A stretch of 57,887 nt of DNA, from positions 1 to 57,887 of the forward strand of contig NZ_CAMIBP010000014.1 in assembly GCF_946223165.1 (NCBI RefSeq). Reading direction: 5' to 3'. Source of the stretch: an uncultured Corynebacterium sp. (GTDB taxonomy: Bacteria; Actinomycetota; Actinomycetes; Mycobacteriales; Mycobacteriaceae). This document shows, in pieces, positions 1 through 8,628 of this stretch. Position 1 is the first letter of the stretch; every line of letters starts with the position of its first letter. The position numbers and the translations under genes are program-made. The notes under the pieces were generated by a model that was not told the origin of the DNA, searched no databases, and saw only the letters and a list, made by a program, of their open reading frames with translations.

Positions 1-56
1 CCATCCAAGCAATCACCGGCCACGAACTTCCGCACTAAATTGGCCTAAGTCAGGTC

Positions 57-167
57 AAACCGTTGACCTCCACGAAAACAGACGGCCCGGAAGCCACCCG
101 CACACGGAGGTCAACGGTTTAAGGTCAGCAGTGTGAAGTCAACGGTTTGAGGGTCAACAGCCGTTGA
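57..167. repeat. Inverted/direct repeat cluster downstream of pheT
   Basis: A 15-base arm (AAACCGTTGACCTCC, 57-71) is exactly mirrored at 106-120 (GGAGGTCAACGGTTT). The 11-base core GTCAACGGTTT recurs at 138-148, and a near relative with its own inverted arm follows at 153-167. The arms could form a strong stem just past the pheT stop on the minus strand, so a role in transcript ending is plausible. There is no clear U-tract, and repeated operator half-sites for the gene beyond the window edge are an equal alternative. Confidence 0.5.
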
Positions 168-169
168 AG

Positions 170-2701
170 CTAGGCGCGCATTTCCGCGCCCAAGCGTTGC
201 TTGGCCAGCTCGGCTGCGGCCAGGCGGTGCTCATTGACTTCCTCGTCGGTCAGCGTGCGGTCGCCGGCGCGGAAGAGCAGGCTAAACGCCAGGGACTTCT
301 TGCCCTCGCCCAGCTGCTCGCCCCGGAAGACGTCGAAAAGCTCCACGGACTCGAGCAGCTCACCGGCGCCTTCCTCGACGACCTTGCGGACATCCTCGGC
401 CGGGGTGGACTCGTCCACCACGAGCGCAATGTCCTGGTGCAGTGCCGGGAAGGCGGAGAGCACTGGGGCCGGGAACTGCTCATCCAACGGCAGCGCAGTG
501 ACGTCCATTTCCATGGCGCACGTGCGCGCCGGAAGACCCAGCGCCTCGACCACCTGCGGGTGCAGCTCGCCGGCGTGGCCCACGACCTGGCGGGAACCGT
601 CGGCGGCGGCCACCGTGATAGCGGCGCAGCGACCCGGGTGCCACGGCAAAGCCTCGTCGCCGGTGGCGGCGATGACCTCGATGTCCACGCCGGCAGCACG
701 GGCCACCTGGCGGGCGGACTCGATGGCATCCGCGTAGCTGTAGTCGCGGCCTAGACCCCACGGGCCGGCATGTTCAATCTGACCGGTGGCCACGGTAGCC
801 ACGTGCAACGGCTGGTACGGAAGCGTGCCGCGGAGCTCGGCCACGGTGTCGTCGGATGGGCGGGAGGCCACGGACGGCATCGGCGAAACATCGGCGCGCT
901 TGAAGGACACCTGCTGCAGGCCGTACAGAGCCAGGTCGTTGCGTCCGCGGGCCACGTTGCGGGCGACGGCCTCCAGCATGTTGGGCAGCAGTGTCGTCGA
1001 CAGGATTGCCTTGTCCGCCTCCAACGGGTTCTGAACGGCGACTGTCTTGCGGCGCTCGTCAACCGCAGCCAGGCCCCACACGTCGAAGGTGTCGTTGGCC
1101 ACGAACGGCGACGGAATGACCTCCGCGTAGCCCGCGTAGGCCAGGCCATGGCCGATGGCGCGGCGGCGCTTCTGGGCCGGGGTCAGGCCGCGGCCGCCCA
1201 CCGGGGTGGGCAGCACGGTCGGGATGTCCTCCAGGCCTTCGAGGCGCAGGACCTCCTCGATAAGATCGACGTCCTCATTGATGTCCGAGCGCCAGGTGGC
1301 CGGCACTACGGTCAGCGTGTCGCCAGACTGCTCCACCGTGCAGCCAACCTCGCGCAGGCGGGCCACCACGGTCTCCGGGGCGTAGCCGACGCCGGCGTAA
1401 CGGCCGGGCTTGTTGACGTCCATGGTAATCGTCGGGCGGGCGGGCACCTCGCCCACCAGGGTGCGGCCGGACTCGATGGTGCCGCCGGCAATCTGCACGA
1501 GCAGGGCGCAGGCGTAGTCCAGGGCGATCTCCACGATGGCCGGGTCAACGCCACGCTCGAAGCGGCGGGAGGCCTCGGAGGACAGCTTGTGGCGGCGCGA
1601 GGTGCGCGCCACGGTGATGGCATCCCAGTTTGCGGCCTCGAAGTAGACGTCCGTGGTGTCGTCGGCGATTTCGGACTGGGTGCCGCCCATAACGCCGGCC
1701 AGGGACTGGATGCCGCTATCGTCGCAGATGACAACATCCTCGGCGGACAGCGTGCGCTCCACGTGGTCGAGAGTCTTAAACGTCTCCCCCTCCGCGGCGT
1801 TGCGGACGACGAGGTTGCCGGCCACGCGCTGCGCATCGAAGGCGTGCATGGGCTGGCCGAGCAGGAACATGACGTAGTTGGTCACGTCCGTCGCCGGGTT
1901 GACCGGGCGCTGGCCGCAGAGCATAAGCTCGCGCTCCATCCAGAACGGGGTGCGCGCCGTGGGGTCGATCCCGGTGACCTTGCGCAGGCCGAAACGCACG
2001 GCCTTGGTCTCGTCGCGCAGATCGATGTCAATAAGGCTACCGGCCGGGGCAGGCACACCGGAGACATCGATTCCAGCCACAGCGGCGTCCTCGGCAAGAT
2101 CGGCGAACTTCAGGTCAAAGGCAGAGGCAATCTCGCGCGACAGGCCACGCGCAGACAGCGCGTAGCCGCGATCCGGGGTGATGTTGACGTCGAAATCGGT
2201 ATCAGCCAGCCCGATGAACGGGCGGGCGTCCTGGCCCACCTTGTCCGCAAAGGACTCGTCCAAAACGATGATGCCCTCGGACTTCTCGGCGATGCCCAGC
2301 TCCGCGGCGGAGCACATCATGCCATTGGAAATCTTGCCGTAGGTCTCGCGCGCGGCAATCGTGAAGCCGCCCGGCAGCTCAGCACCCGGCAGGGAAACCA
2401 CAACGTAGTCGCCCAAGCGGAAGTTGCGAGCGCCGCAGATGATGCCCTGCAGCTCGCCGGTGCCATTGGCCTGGCCCACGTTGACCTGGCAGTAGCGGAT
2501 GGGCTTCTTGAAGCCCTCGAGCTCCTCGAAGGACTCGACGTGGCCGATGACGAGGGGGCCGGTGGTCTCCGGCAGGGGCTCGTAGCCCTCGGTCTCGAAA
2601 CCGACGCGGACGTAGCCGGCGTCCATCTCCTCCGGGCTCACGGACCAGCCGGGGTTCTGGGTGGCGAGGATGCGGGTAACCCAGTCCTGGGAAATAAGCA
2701 T
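170..2701 (-). CDS. pheT: Phenylalanine-tRNA ligase beta subunit
   Basis: The 843-residue beta subunit of the cytosolic alpha2beta2 PheRS charges tRNA-Phe together with PheS. The order of domains is typical: an N-terminal tRNA-binding (EMAP-like) domain at about 40-155 (IGHVESFEEL, CQVNVG, GMMCSAAELG), a B3/B4 editing region at about 215-390, a B5 domain near 410-490 and a C-terminal FDX-ACB anticodon-binding domain from about 745 (AFPALHQDIALVVD). The full family length is present. The gene begins 21 bases after the pheS stop, so the two are almost certainly one operon. A repeat cluster follows the stop. Confidence 0.97.
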   Translation of the reverse strand: MLISQDWVTRILATQNPGWSVSPEEMDAGYVRVGFETEGYEPLPETTGPLVIGHVESFEELEGFKKPIRYCQVNVGQANGTGELQGIICGARNFRLGDYVVVSLPGAELPGGFTIAARETYGKISNGMMCSAAELGIAEKSEGIIVLDESFADKVGQDARPFIGLADTDFDVNITPDRGYALSARGLSREIASAFDLKFADLAEDAAVAGIDVSGVPAPAGSLIDIDLRDETKAVRFGLRKVTGIDPTARTPFWMERELMLCGQRPVNPATDVTNYVMFLLGQPMHAFDAQRVAGNLVVRNAAEGETFKTLDHVERTLSAEDVVICDDSGIQSLAGVMGGTQSEIADDTTDVYFEAANWDAITVARTSRRHKLSSEASRRFERGVDPAIVEIALDYACALLVQIAGGTIESGRTLVGEVPARPTITMDVNKPGRYAGVGYAPETVVARLREVGCTVEQSGDTLTVVPATWRSDINEDVDLIEEVLRLEGLEDIPTVLPTPVGGRGLTPAQKRRRAIGHGLAYAGYAEVIPSPFVANDTFDVWGLAAVDERRKTVAVQNPLEADKAILSTTLLPNMLEAVARNVARGRNDLALYGLQQVSFKRADVSPMPSVASRPSDDTVAELRGTLPYQPLHVATVATGQIEHAGPWGLGRDYSYADAIESARQVARAAGVDIEVIAATGDEALPWHPGRCAAITVAAADGSRQVVGHAGELHPQVVEALGLPARTCAMEMDVTALPLDEQFPAPVLSAFPALHQDIALVVDESTPAEDVRKVVEEGAGELLESVELFDVFRGEQLGEGKKSLAFSLLFRAGDRTLTDEEVNEHRLAAAELAKQRLGAEMRA

Positions 2702-2722
2702 GTTCTTTGATTCCTTTCTGGG

Positions 2723-3769
2723 TTAAGCCTGCACGCCGAACGGCAGGGTGAAACGGACGTCGCCTTCGACCATGTCGCGCATGTCGGTCAGGCCGTTGCG
2801 GAACTGCAGGGTGCGCTCAAGGCCCATTCCAAAGGCGAAGCCGGTGTACTCCTCCGGGTCCACGCCCACGGCGCGCAGCACGTTGGGGTTGACCATGCCG
2901 CAGCCGCCCCACTCGATCCAGCCGGCGCCGCCCTTTTTGTTCGGGAACCAGACGTCTACCTCGGCGGAGGGCTCGGTGAACGGGAAGTAGTTGGTGCGCA
3001 TGCGGGTCTTGGTCTCCGGCCCGAAGAGGACCTTGGCCAGGTGATCCAGGGTGCCACGCAGGTGGGCCATAGTGAGGCCCTTGTCCACGGCCAAGCCCTC
3101 GACCTGGTGGAACACCGGGGTGTGGGTGGCGTCCAGCTCGTCCGTGCGGAACACGCGGCCCGGGCAGGCAATGTAGAGAGGGACGTCGCGGTCCAGCATC
3201 GTGCGTACCTGCACCGGCGAGGTGTGCGTGCGCAGCACCTGCTTGGAGCCCTCCGCGGAGACGTGGAAGGTGTCCTGCAGGGTACGCGCCGGATGATCCG
3301 GCTTGAAGTTCAGCGCGTCGAAGTTGAAATACTCGGCCTCCACCTCCGGGCCATCGGCGATCTCCCAACCCATGCCGAGGAAGATGTCCGCGATGCGTTC
3401 AGACAGGGCCGTGATCGGGTGCAGCGCGCCAGTCTGGGTGCGGGTAGTCGGGATGGTGACGTCGACCGTCTCCGCCTCCAGCTGCGCGGCGCGGGCCTGG
3501 GCCTCAAGGACCCCCTGCACCTCCGCGAAGCGCTTTTCGATGCGGCCACGCGCCATGTTCACCAGGCGGCCAGCGTCCTTGCGCTGGTCCTTCGGCAGGG
3601 TGCCCAGCGAGGTACGCGCCTGCGGGATGTAGCCCTGCTCGCCCAGGTGCTCGCGGCGGGCAGCGGCCAGCTCGTCGAGGTCGGTGGCGGCCGCAAAGGC
3701 CGCGACGGCGGCGTCGGCAGCCGCGGTCAGGGCGGCTTCGGTCAATTCGATCTGAGGGGTGTCGGACAC
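2723..3769 (-). CDS. pheS: Phenylalanine-tRNA ligase alpha subunit
   Basis: The 348-residue catalytic subunit of PheRS. An N-terminal coiled-coil region of about 100 residues, rich in Ala, Glu and Arg, precedes the class II aminoacyl-tRNA synthetase core. Motif 2 is seen in RTHTSPVQVRTM and the following FRTDELDATHTPVFHQVEG, and motif 3 in FAFGMGLERTLQFRNG near the C terminus. The length is normal. The start is GTG with a purine-rich stretch 10-20 bases upstream. It is the first gene of pheST; about 100 bases separate it from the upstream methyltransferase gene. Confidence 0.97.
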   Translation of the reverse strand: MSDTPQIELTEAALTAAADAAVAAFAAATDLDELAAARREHLGEQGYIPQARTSLGTLPKDQRKDAGRLVNMARGRIEKRFAEVQGVLEAQARAAQLEAETVDVTIPTTRTQTGALHPITALSERIADIFLGMGWEIADGPEVEAEYFNFDALNFKPDHPARTLQDTFHVSAEGSKQVLRTHTSPVQVRTMLDRDVPLYIACPGRVFRTDELDATHTPVFHQVEGLAVDKGLTMAHLRGTLDHLAKVLFGPETKTRMRTNYFPFTEPSAEVDVWFPNKKGGAGWIEWGGCGMVNPNVLRAVGVDPEEYTGFAFGMGLERTLQFRNGLTDMRDMVEGDVRFTLPFGVQA

Positions 3770-3872
3770 GTGCCTAGAAACCTTCTTCTTGCGCGAAAAC
3801 TAACGCCGCTATCTTAGCGCAGTTCTATAGTCCGACAGGCAGCGGGCCGAAGTACAGGCTCTGTCACCCAAC

Positions 3873-4682
3873 CTAGCGACTCTGCGCCTTCGCAGACTCG
3901 TACAAGCAGATGCTCGCCGCCGTGGCCAAGTTGAGCGACTCCGCGCGGCCAAGAATGGGAATACGCACGCGCATGTCCGCCTCGTCGAGGAGCTCGCCCA
4001 AGCCGTGGGCCTCGTTGCCAAAGAGCCAGGCGGTCTGCTGGGAGAGGTCGGCGTCTGCGAGATCGACCTCGCCGTCGGCGGCGGTGGCCAGGATCTGCAT
4101 CCCGGACTTACGCAGCTGCCCCAGGACGTCCTTGATATTGGGTTCGCGGGCCACCGGGATATGGAACAGGGAGCCGGCGGAGGCGCGGGCAACCTTGCAC
4201 CCCAGGGGATCCACGGTCTCGCCGGCAAAGATGACGCCGTCGGCGCCCATCGCGTCCGAGGTGCGGATGAGGGTACCGGCGTTACCCGGCTCGGAGGTCA
4301 GAACCGGGACGGAGACCAACTGCGGCTTGCCGTTCAGAATTTTGCCTGCGGACCAGAGCACAGGCTTGCACAGCGCGAACAGACCAGTCGTGGTCGCTGT
4401 ATCGGAGAGATGCTTGGCGGCCTTGTCCGTGATGGGATGCACGTAGACGTCCATGTAGCCGGCGGCGGTCACGATGTGCGCGAAGCGCTGGGCGGCGGCC
4501 TCGCTCACGAAGACGTCAGTGGCCGCGCCGGTGGACACGGCGGCATCGACGGCGTTCTCGCCCTCAATAATGAACCGGTTCGCCTTCTTGCGCACGGACG
4601 CCTTGTGGAGTTTGGCTGCGTTGACGATGCGCGGGGTGCGCTCGGTGAAGGCGTTGTCGAAGTCGAGGGAGCCAGAAGTCAT
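3873..4682 (-). CDS. SpoU/TrmH-family RNA 2'-O-methyltransferase
   Basis: A 269-residue SPOUT-class methyltransferase predicted to methylate a ribose 2'-OH in tRNA or rRNA with SAM. An N-terminal substrate-binding segment (KLHKASVRKKANRFIIEGEN) is followed by the SpoU fold. The family's knotted SAM-site motifs are visible: LTSEPGNAGTLIRTSDAMGA, AWLFGNEAHGLGELLDEAD, and VRIPILGRAESLNLATAASI near the C terminus. It lies upstream of pheS in the same direction, as in other corynebacteria. The exact RNA target cannot be assigned from sequence. Confidence 0.9.
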   Translation of the reverse strand: MTSGSLDFDNAFTERTPRIVNAAKLHKASVRKKANRFIIEGENAVDAAVSTGAATDVFVSEAAAQRFAHIVTAAGYMDVYVHPITDKAAKHLSDTATTTGLFALCKPVLWSAGKILNGKPQLVSVPVLTSEPGNAGTLIRTSDAMGADGVIFAGETVDPLGCKVARASAGSLFHIPVAREPNIKDVLGQLRKSGMQILATAADGEVDLADADLSQQTAWLFGNEAHGLGELLDEADMRVRIPILGRAESLNLATAASICLYESAKAQSR

Positions 4683-4740
4683 GGCTACTACCTTACTGGG
4701 TCGACCTCACACCGGATTAATGCCATATCCGGCGCACCAT

Positions 4741-5074
4741 TCAATGCAGCAACGGTATGCCGCGGGAGTCCGCAAAGTAACGGCCCGCACCGATCGCGAT
4801 GGCCGCGAACTCCGCGAAGGTCCATGCCCACAGCGCTCCGATGAAGACGCAGGCCGCGAAAAAGCCCGTCATGTCCGCAAGCACGAGGATGAGCGCGACG
4901 GCGACCGCGGTCACCGCGCACTGCGCCACGCAACCGATAGCCCAGGTAGAAGCTGTGCAAGCCGAAGAAGCCGGCCGTCACACAGAGCAACAGCGCTGCC
5001 ATCCAGCTACGCGGGCGATAGATGCGCCCGCCAACGTCAAAGGAGCGGCCGGGCGCTTGATCCGTGTCCCACAT
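4741..5074 (-). pseudogene. TM2-domain membrane protein, apparently frameshifted
   Basis: The ATG at 5074 has a good Shine-Dalgarno (AAAGGAG, 6 bases upstream). The first frame reads MWDTDQAPGRSF, then a hydrophobic segment and GFFGLHSFYLGY, the signature of a TM2 domain. The expected continuation (VAQCAVTAVAVALILV, a second membrane helix and a C-terminal RYFADSRGIPLLH) lies in a different minus-strand frame that ends at the TGA at 4741-4743. The two join near 4930 if one base is removed. The first frame instead runs on through Arg-rich, non-family sequence to 4688. This is either a real inactivating frameshift or a sequence error. TM2 proteins have no settled biochemical function. Confidence 0.65.
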
Positions 5075-5106
5075 GGCCGCTCCTTTCGTCAGTGTGGCCG
5101 ATCCTC

Positions 5107-7074
5107 CTATGAGCGCACGTGCGTCCACTCCAGTGCCTCGAAGGCGGCACGGTCGCCAAAGCTAAACATCACTAGTCTATCCACGGCCTGCGCGAATTCC
5201 GCGGTGCGGTACTGGAAATTCTCCACCTCACCCAGTTCGTGGCCCCATTCGACGAGGTAGTCAGTATCGCCCACGCGGTCCACCTGACAGTAGTCGCCGG
5301 CCACCACGCGATCGTTCACGGCCACCCACTCGCCCACCGCGGGCAGCCCCACCTCCTTCAGCTGTTCCGCGAGCTCCGCGGTGAAGACCATCGGCTCATA
5401 GCGACTGGAATTGAAGACCCAACGCACTACCTCGCTCTCCGCCTGGACATCATCGGTCGAGTCCCAATAAATGCCCTCCTCCACGACCTCCACCCCTTGC
5501 GGGAAGGCATAGAACACATTGACCATCTGCGCCAGCGACAGCGGGTGGACGGAGCGGCGATGCTGCGGGTTCACGAGAACTACCTCGAAGCCGGGCTCCT
5601 CGCCCCCACGGAAGTCGGCCCACATGCTCGAACGCTCCGCCACCGGCAGCGTACGCGGCGAGCGCACCTCTAGGGTGCAGGCGCCGATGTCCGACTGCAC
5701 GGCCTCAAGGAGCGAGCCGACGTTGGTGTCGTTCCACCGGCGCACCCACGCCCCACCGGAATCCTGCAGGGAGAGTTCGCAGCGGTCGCGCCCCGCAGAG
5801 GTGCGACCGCTGGGATTGAAGAGCACGTGCTCGCCGTTGACCACAAGTGACACGTTGCGGTCCTCGGCGACGTGGATCAGCCGCTCGATCGTGACGGGGG
5901 CAACGTCCACTGGCACCATGATGGTTACGGCCGAGGCTGCCTCAAGCCGCTGCTCAGCCACCAAAATCTCATGGCCGATGCGCGCGTTGATCTCCTCGAC
6001 AAAGTTGGTCATGAGCGCGGATGGCGCTGCAGTGGACAGCCGCAACTGCTCATGGAATGCGACAACAGAGTCCTCACGCCACATAGCATCACGGTCCGGC
6101 AGCTCCGCGGCGCTGACGCTCCACATCGGCATCCCCCACGCGTCCGCGGCCCGCATCCACTGTCCCGCTGCCTCATCCAGCCCGCTGACTCGGTAGGTGT
6201 CAATGATGGAGGCGACCTCCTCCACCGTGTCCACCTCCTTGCACAGATGCACGTGGTAGCGCGGGAGCCATTCCAGCTCCCATTTTCCGTCGGCCGTGGG
6301 GCCGACCCGCAGCGGCTGGTGTGGAACATAAGGAATGGTGACCTTGAGGCCTGGGGCCAGACGCTGCAGGTCCGTGACCGCCCACCGCGGCATCGCCAAG
6401 CGCTCCGCAAAGTCGTGCATGGGAGCAAGCTCATCCACGGCCTCAGTCCAGGGCAGCTCGTTCAACGCAGGGCAGCGATCCGCAAAGAGCATCAGGAGGT
6501 GGACGGCGCGCTCGACGCTGTCCACAACGAGAGACTGGGCCACGCTGTCACCGTGCAGGCGCACCTCCACGGTGGCATCCGGACGTGGGATCATCCTCGC
6601 GAGCTGGCCCAGCCCGTCCTCCGGATCGTCGCCCAGCGCGATGACGTCCACCCACGGGTCATCGGCCCGCAGCGCGTCTACGAGCGCGTCGTTGAGTGAC
6701 ACGTGGGAGACCTGTTTGCTCACCGTGCCCACGCTGTTGCGGCAAATCGTGACGGAAACATCCGTATCCGCGAGCGCGGCGTAGTTGACAAGCACGCCAG
6801 AGTCCCCCAGGAACACCATGAGCCCATGGCGCACCGCCAGCCTTTCCGTGGCCTCCAGGACCCGCGGCGCCTCCCAGTCGCACTCCACAGTGATGAGTTG
6901 CTGAGCCTCCACCGGCTCGAGAAATGTGGCCGCAATGTCCCGCGCGGCCTCGTCCATGGACTCGTCCGGCTGGCGCAAGCGATCCAGATCGGAGTGCGCG
7001 AACGCCTCCGCCATATCGGAGTTGACCAAGAGGATGCCGTCGGTCGGCCGGAAAAAGTGCAGCAGATAAGACAT
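5107..7074 (-). CDS. Uncharacterised 655-residue cytoplasmic protein
   Basis: I do not recognise this family. The protein is acidic, has no signal peptide and no membrane segment, and begins MSYLLHFFRPTDGILLVNSD. This ATG has a GGTGGGTAGG stretch just upstream, whereas an earlier in-frame start would add seven residues without a better site. Two similarly organised halves rich in Val, Glu and Ala are suggested by recurrent beta-strand-like patches (for example VSLVVNGEHVLFNP and VEVRLHGDSVAQSL), but I see no catalytic motif. Base composition and codon use match the neighbours, so it appears native. It sits between the TM2 remnant and rplT on the same strand, behind the rplT terminator. Confidence 0.8.
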   Translation of the reverse strand: MSYLLHFFRPTDGILLVNSDMAEAFAHSDLDRLRQPDESMDEAARDIAATFLEPVEAQQLITVECDWEAPRVLEATERLAVRHGLMVFLGDSGVLVNYAALADTDVSVTICRNSVGTVSKQVSHVSLNDALVDALRADDPWVDVIALGDDPEDGLGQLARMIPRPDATVEVRLHGDSVAQSLVVDSVERAVHLLMLFADRCPALNELPWTEAVDELAPMHDFAERLAMPRWAVTDLQRLAPGLKVTIPYVPHQPLRVGPTADGKWELEWLPRYHVHLCKEVDTVEEVASIIDTYRVSGLDEAAGQWMRAADAWGMPMWSVSAAELPDRDAMWREDSVVAFHEQLRLSTAAPSALMTNFVEEINARIGHEILVAEQRLEAASAVTIMVPVDVAPVTIERLIHVAEDRNVSLVVNGEHVLFNPSGRTSAGRDRCELSLQDSGGAWVRRWNDTNVGSLLEAVQSDIGACTLEVRSPRTLPVAERSSMWADFRGGEEPGFEVVLVNPQHRRSVHPLSLAQMVNVFYAFPQGVEVVEEGIYWDSTDDVQAESEVVRWVFNSSRYEPMVFTAELAEQLKEVGLPAVGEWVAVNDRVVAGDYCQVDRVGDTDYLVEWGHELGEVENFQYRTAEFAQAVDRLVMFSFGDRAAFEALEWTHVRS

Positions 7075-7120
7075 GCCTACCCACCGTACCGCCACCAGTC
7101 ACCCCGTGCCACAGACGGTC

Positions 7121-7163
7121 AAAAACGCCGCAACCCCGTCGACCGCACGCAGCGGGACGGGGT
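7121..7163 (-). terminator. Terminator of infC-rpmI-rplT
   Basis: On the minus strand the arm ACCCCGTC (7163-7156) pairs perfectly with GACGGGGT (7140-7133), and a T5 run follows at 7125-7121. It lies 23 bases past the rplT stop codon, as expected for the end of this ribosomal operon. Confidence 0.75.
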
Positions 7164-7185
7164 GAAGCGAGAAGAGCCTAGAGAA

Positions 7186-7569
7186 TTAGGCGGCCTTCGG
7201 GGCGTTGACGTCCTCCGGCAGGGCAGCCTTAGCGGCCTCACACAGTGCGGAGAATGCCTCGAAGTCGTTGACGGCCAGATCGGCGAGGATCTTGCGGTCG
7301 ACCTCGATCTCAGCCAGTCGCAGACCGTGGATGAGACGGTTGTAGGTGATGTCGTTCATGCGGGCAGCAGCGTTGATGCGCTGGATCCACAGCTTACGGA
7401 ACTCAGACTTACGGGCGCGACGATCGCGGTAAGCGTAAGTCATGGAGTGCAGCCACTGCTCCTTGGCCTTACGGTAGAGGCGGGAACGCTGGCCGCGGTA
7501 GCCCTTGGCGGACTTCAGAATCGCGCGACGCTTCTTCTTGGCGTTAACTGAGCGCTTAACTCGTGCCAC
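7186..7569 (-). CDS. rplT: 50S ribosomal protein L20
   Basis: A 127-residue primary 23S rRNA-binding protein, needed early in 50S assembly. It begins MARVKRSVNAKKKRRAILK with the usual Lys/Arg-rich N-terminal extension, followed by SRLYRKAKEQWLHSMTYAYR and the family-typical INAAARMNDITYNRLIHGL. The C terminus is slightly extended and Ala-rich (EDVNAPKAA), as is common in corynebacteria. It is the last gene of infC-rpmI-rplT and ends just before a strong terminator. In many bacteria L20 represses its own operon; no such site can be proven here. Confidence 0.98.
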   Translation of the reverse strand: MARVKRSVNAKKKRRAILKSAKGYRGQRSRLYRKAKEQWLHSMTYAYRDRRARKSEFRKLWIQRINAAARMNDITYNRLIHGLRLAEIEVDRKILADLAVNDFEAFSALCEAAKAALPEDVNAPKAA

Positions 7570-7625
7570 AGTAATACTTCCTTTGAATCTCGATGGGTGT
7601 TAATTGTGGGTTGATTCGGCGCTAA

Positions 7626-7820
7626 TTAGGAGCGGCCGAGCAGGCGCTTCACGCGCTTGACGTCAGACGGAGCGACGTCCTTGGTGCCCTTCAGACGACG
7701 GGTCTGCTTGGACGGCTTGCCCTCCAACAGGTGGCGGCGGCCGGCCTGCTCGCGGCGCAGCTTACCGGAGCCGGTAACCTTGATGCGCTTGGCGGTGCCC
7801 TTGTGGGTCTTCTGCTTCAT
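7626..7820 (-). CDS. rpmI: 50S ribosomal protein L35
   Basis: A 64-residue basic ribosomal protein with the family start MKQKTHKGTAKRIKVTGSGK, followed by RREQAGRRHLLEGKPSKQTRRL and the C-terminal VKRVKRLLGR. It lies between infC (36 bases upstream) and rplT (56 bases downstream) on the same strand, the standard gene order. Confidence 0.98.
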   Translation of the reverse strand: MKQKTHKGTAKRIKVTGSGKLRREQAGRRHLLEGKPSKQTRRLKGTKDVAPSDVKRVKRLLGRS

Positions 7821-7856
7821 GAGAGTTAAGTCCTTTTAATTCCCGTGGTGTACTGT

Positions 7857-8378
7857 CTACTTCTTGCCCTTGCGGACCGGCCCCAAGACCATGGTCATGT
7901 TGCGGCCGTCCTGCTTCGGACGGGACTCCACAACGCCGACCTCCTGGACATCCTCGGCGAGACGCTCGAGGAGGCGGAAACCCAGCTCCGGACGCGACTG
8001 CTCGCGGCCACGGAACATGATGGTCACCTTAACCTTGGAACCCTTTTCCAGGAAGCGCACCACGTTGCCCTTCTTGGTCTCGTAGTCATGATCATCAATC
8101 TTCGGACGGAACTTCTGTTCCTTGACCACAGTCTGCTGCTGGTTCTTGCGAGCCTCGCGAGCCTTCTGCGCCTGCTCGTACTTGTACTTGCCGTAGTCCA
8201 TGATCTTGGCCACAGGCGGCTTAGCGTTGGGAGCCACCTCGACCAGGTCGAGGTCGGCATCGTAAGCAAGCTTGCGGGCGTCGTCCGTGCGGACGATACC
8301 GACCTGCTCACCACCCGGGCCAACGAGTCGGACCTCGGGTACTCGGATGCGCTCATTAATGCGAGCTTCAGTGCTGAT
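7857..8378 (-). CDS. infC: Translation initiation factor IF-3, AUC start
   Basis: A 173-residue factor that keeps 30S free of 50S and discriminates against non-canonical start codons. The N-terminal domain (RINERIRVPEVRLVGPGGEQ, then LDLVEVAPNAKPPVAKIMDY) and the C-terminal domain (IDDHDYETKKGNVVRFLEKG, VTIMFRGREQSRPELGFRLL) are complete. There is no ATG, GTG or TTG in frame at the proper N terminus. An in-frame TAG lies 12 codons upstream. The only start placed correctly behind AAGGAG (6 bases) is ATC at 8378-8376. AUU/AUC starts in infC are a known basis for autoregulation. An ATG at 8237 would delete the N-terminal domain. Confidence 0.95.
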   Translation of the reverse strand: MSTEARINERIRVPEVRLVGPGGEQVGIVRTDDARKLAYDADLDLVEVAPNAKPPVAKIMDYGKYKYEQAQKAREARKNQQQTVVKEQKFRPKIDDHDYETKKGNVVRFLEKGSKVKVTIMFRGREQSRPELGFRLLERLAEDVQEVGVVESRPKQDGRNMTMVLGPVRKGKK

Positions 8379-8432
8379 TGTGGTCTCCTTGAAAGAATGT
8401 ACGTGGTGTGCCTACCTCGACCACAAACGAAG

Positions 8433-8456
8433 AAAACCCGGTCCGCATGGACCGGG
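8433..8456 (-). promoter_or_regulatory. Terminator-like hairpin in the infC leader
   Basis: Within the untranslated leader of infC, CCCGGTCC (8456-8449 on the minus strand) and GGACCGGG (8444-8437) form a perfect 8-bp stem with a 4-base loop, directly followed by TTTTCTTCG. It lies about 58 bases before the AUC start. The form is that of an intrinsic terminator, so transcription attenuation of the infC-rpmI-rplT operon is a reasonable inference. An upstream CGGGTCC segment (near 8490) could pair with part of the stem as an alternative fold. Confidence 0.55.
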
Positions 8457-8597
8457 AGCTCTCACAAAATAACAGGCCCACAAGGACCCGCCACTCTTGA
8501 CCTTGTGCCAACGCTTAACGCGCGGCTTCAGGTGGGAGAAACTCCGCTTGCGACCCAGACCTCCTGGAAAAAGGCGCCCTGGGCGGTAGTGAGTAGG

Positions 8598-8627
8598 ACT
8601 CTATCACCGGTCGTGCGTAGAAACCAA
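8598..8627 (-). promoter_or_regulatory. Candidate promoter of infC
   Basis: On the minus strand TTGGTT (8627-8622) and TAGAGT (8603-8598) are separated by 18 bases. The -10 fits the corynebacterial pattern TANANT. It would give a leader of roughly 210 bases before the infC start, containing the terminator-like hairpin. It was judged by eye only. Confidence 0.35.
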
Positions 8628-8628
8628 A

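Noticed and set aside
770..2710. Long plus-strand open frame opposite pheT
   Set aside because: Shadow of a conserved gene with all PheT domains on the other strand.
3845..3905. Hairpin at the 3' end of the SpoU methyltransferase gene
   Set aside because: It lies over the final codons with a mismatch and no U-tract; likely a by-product of coding sequence.
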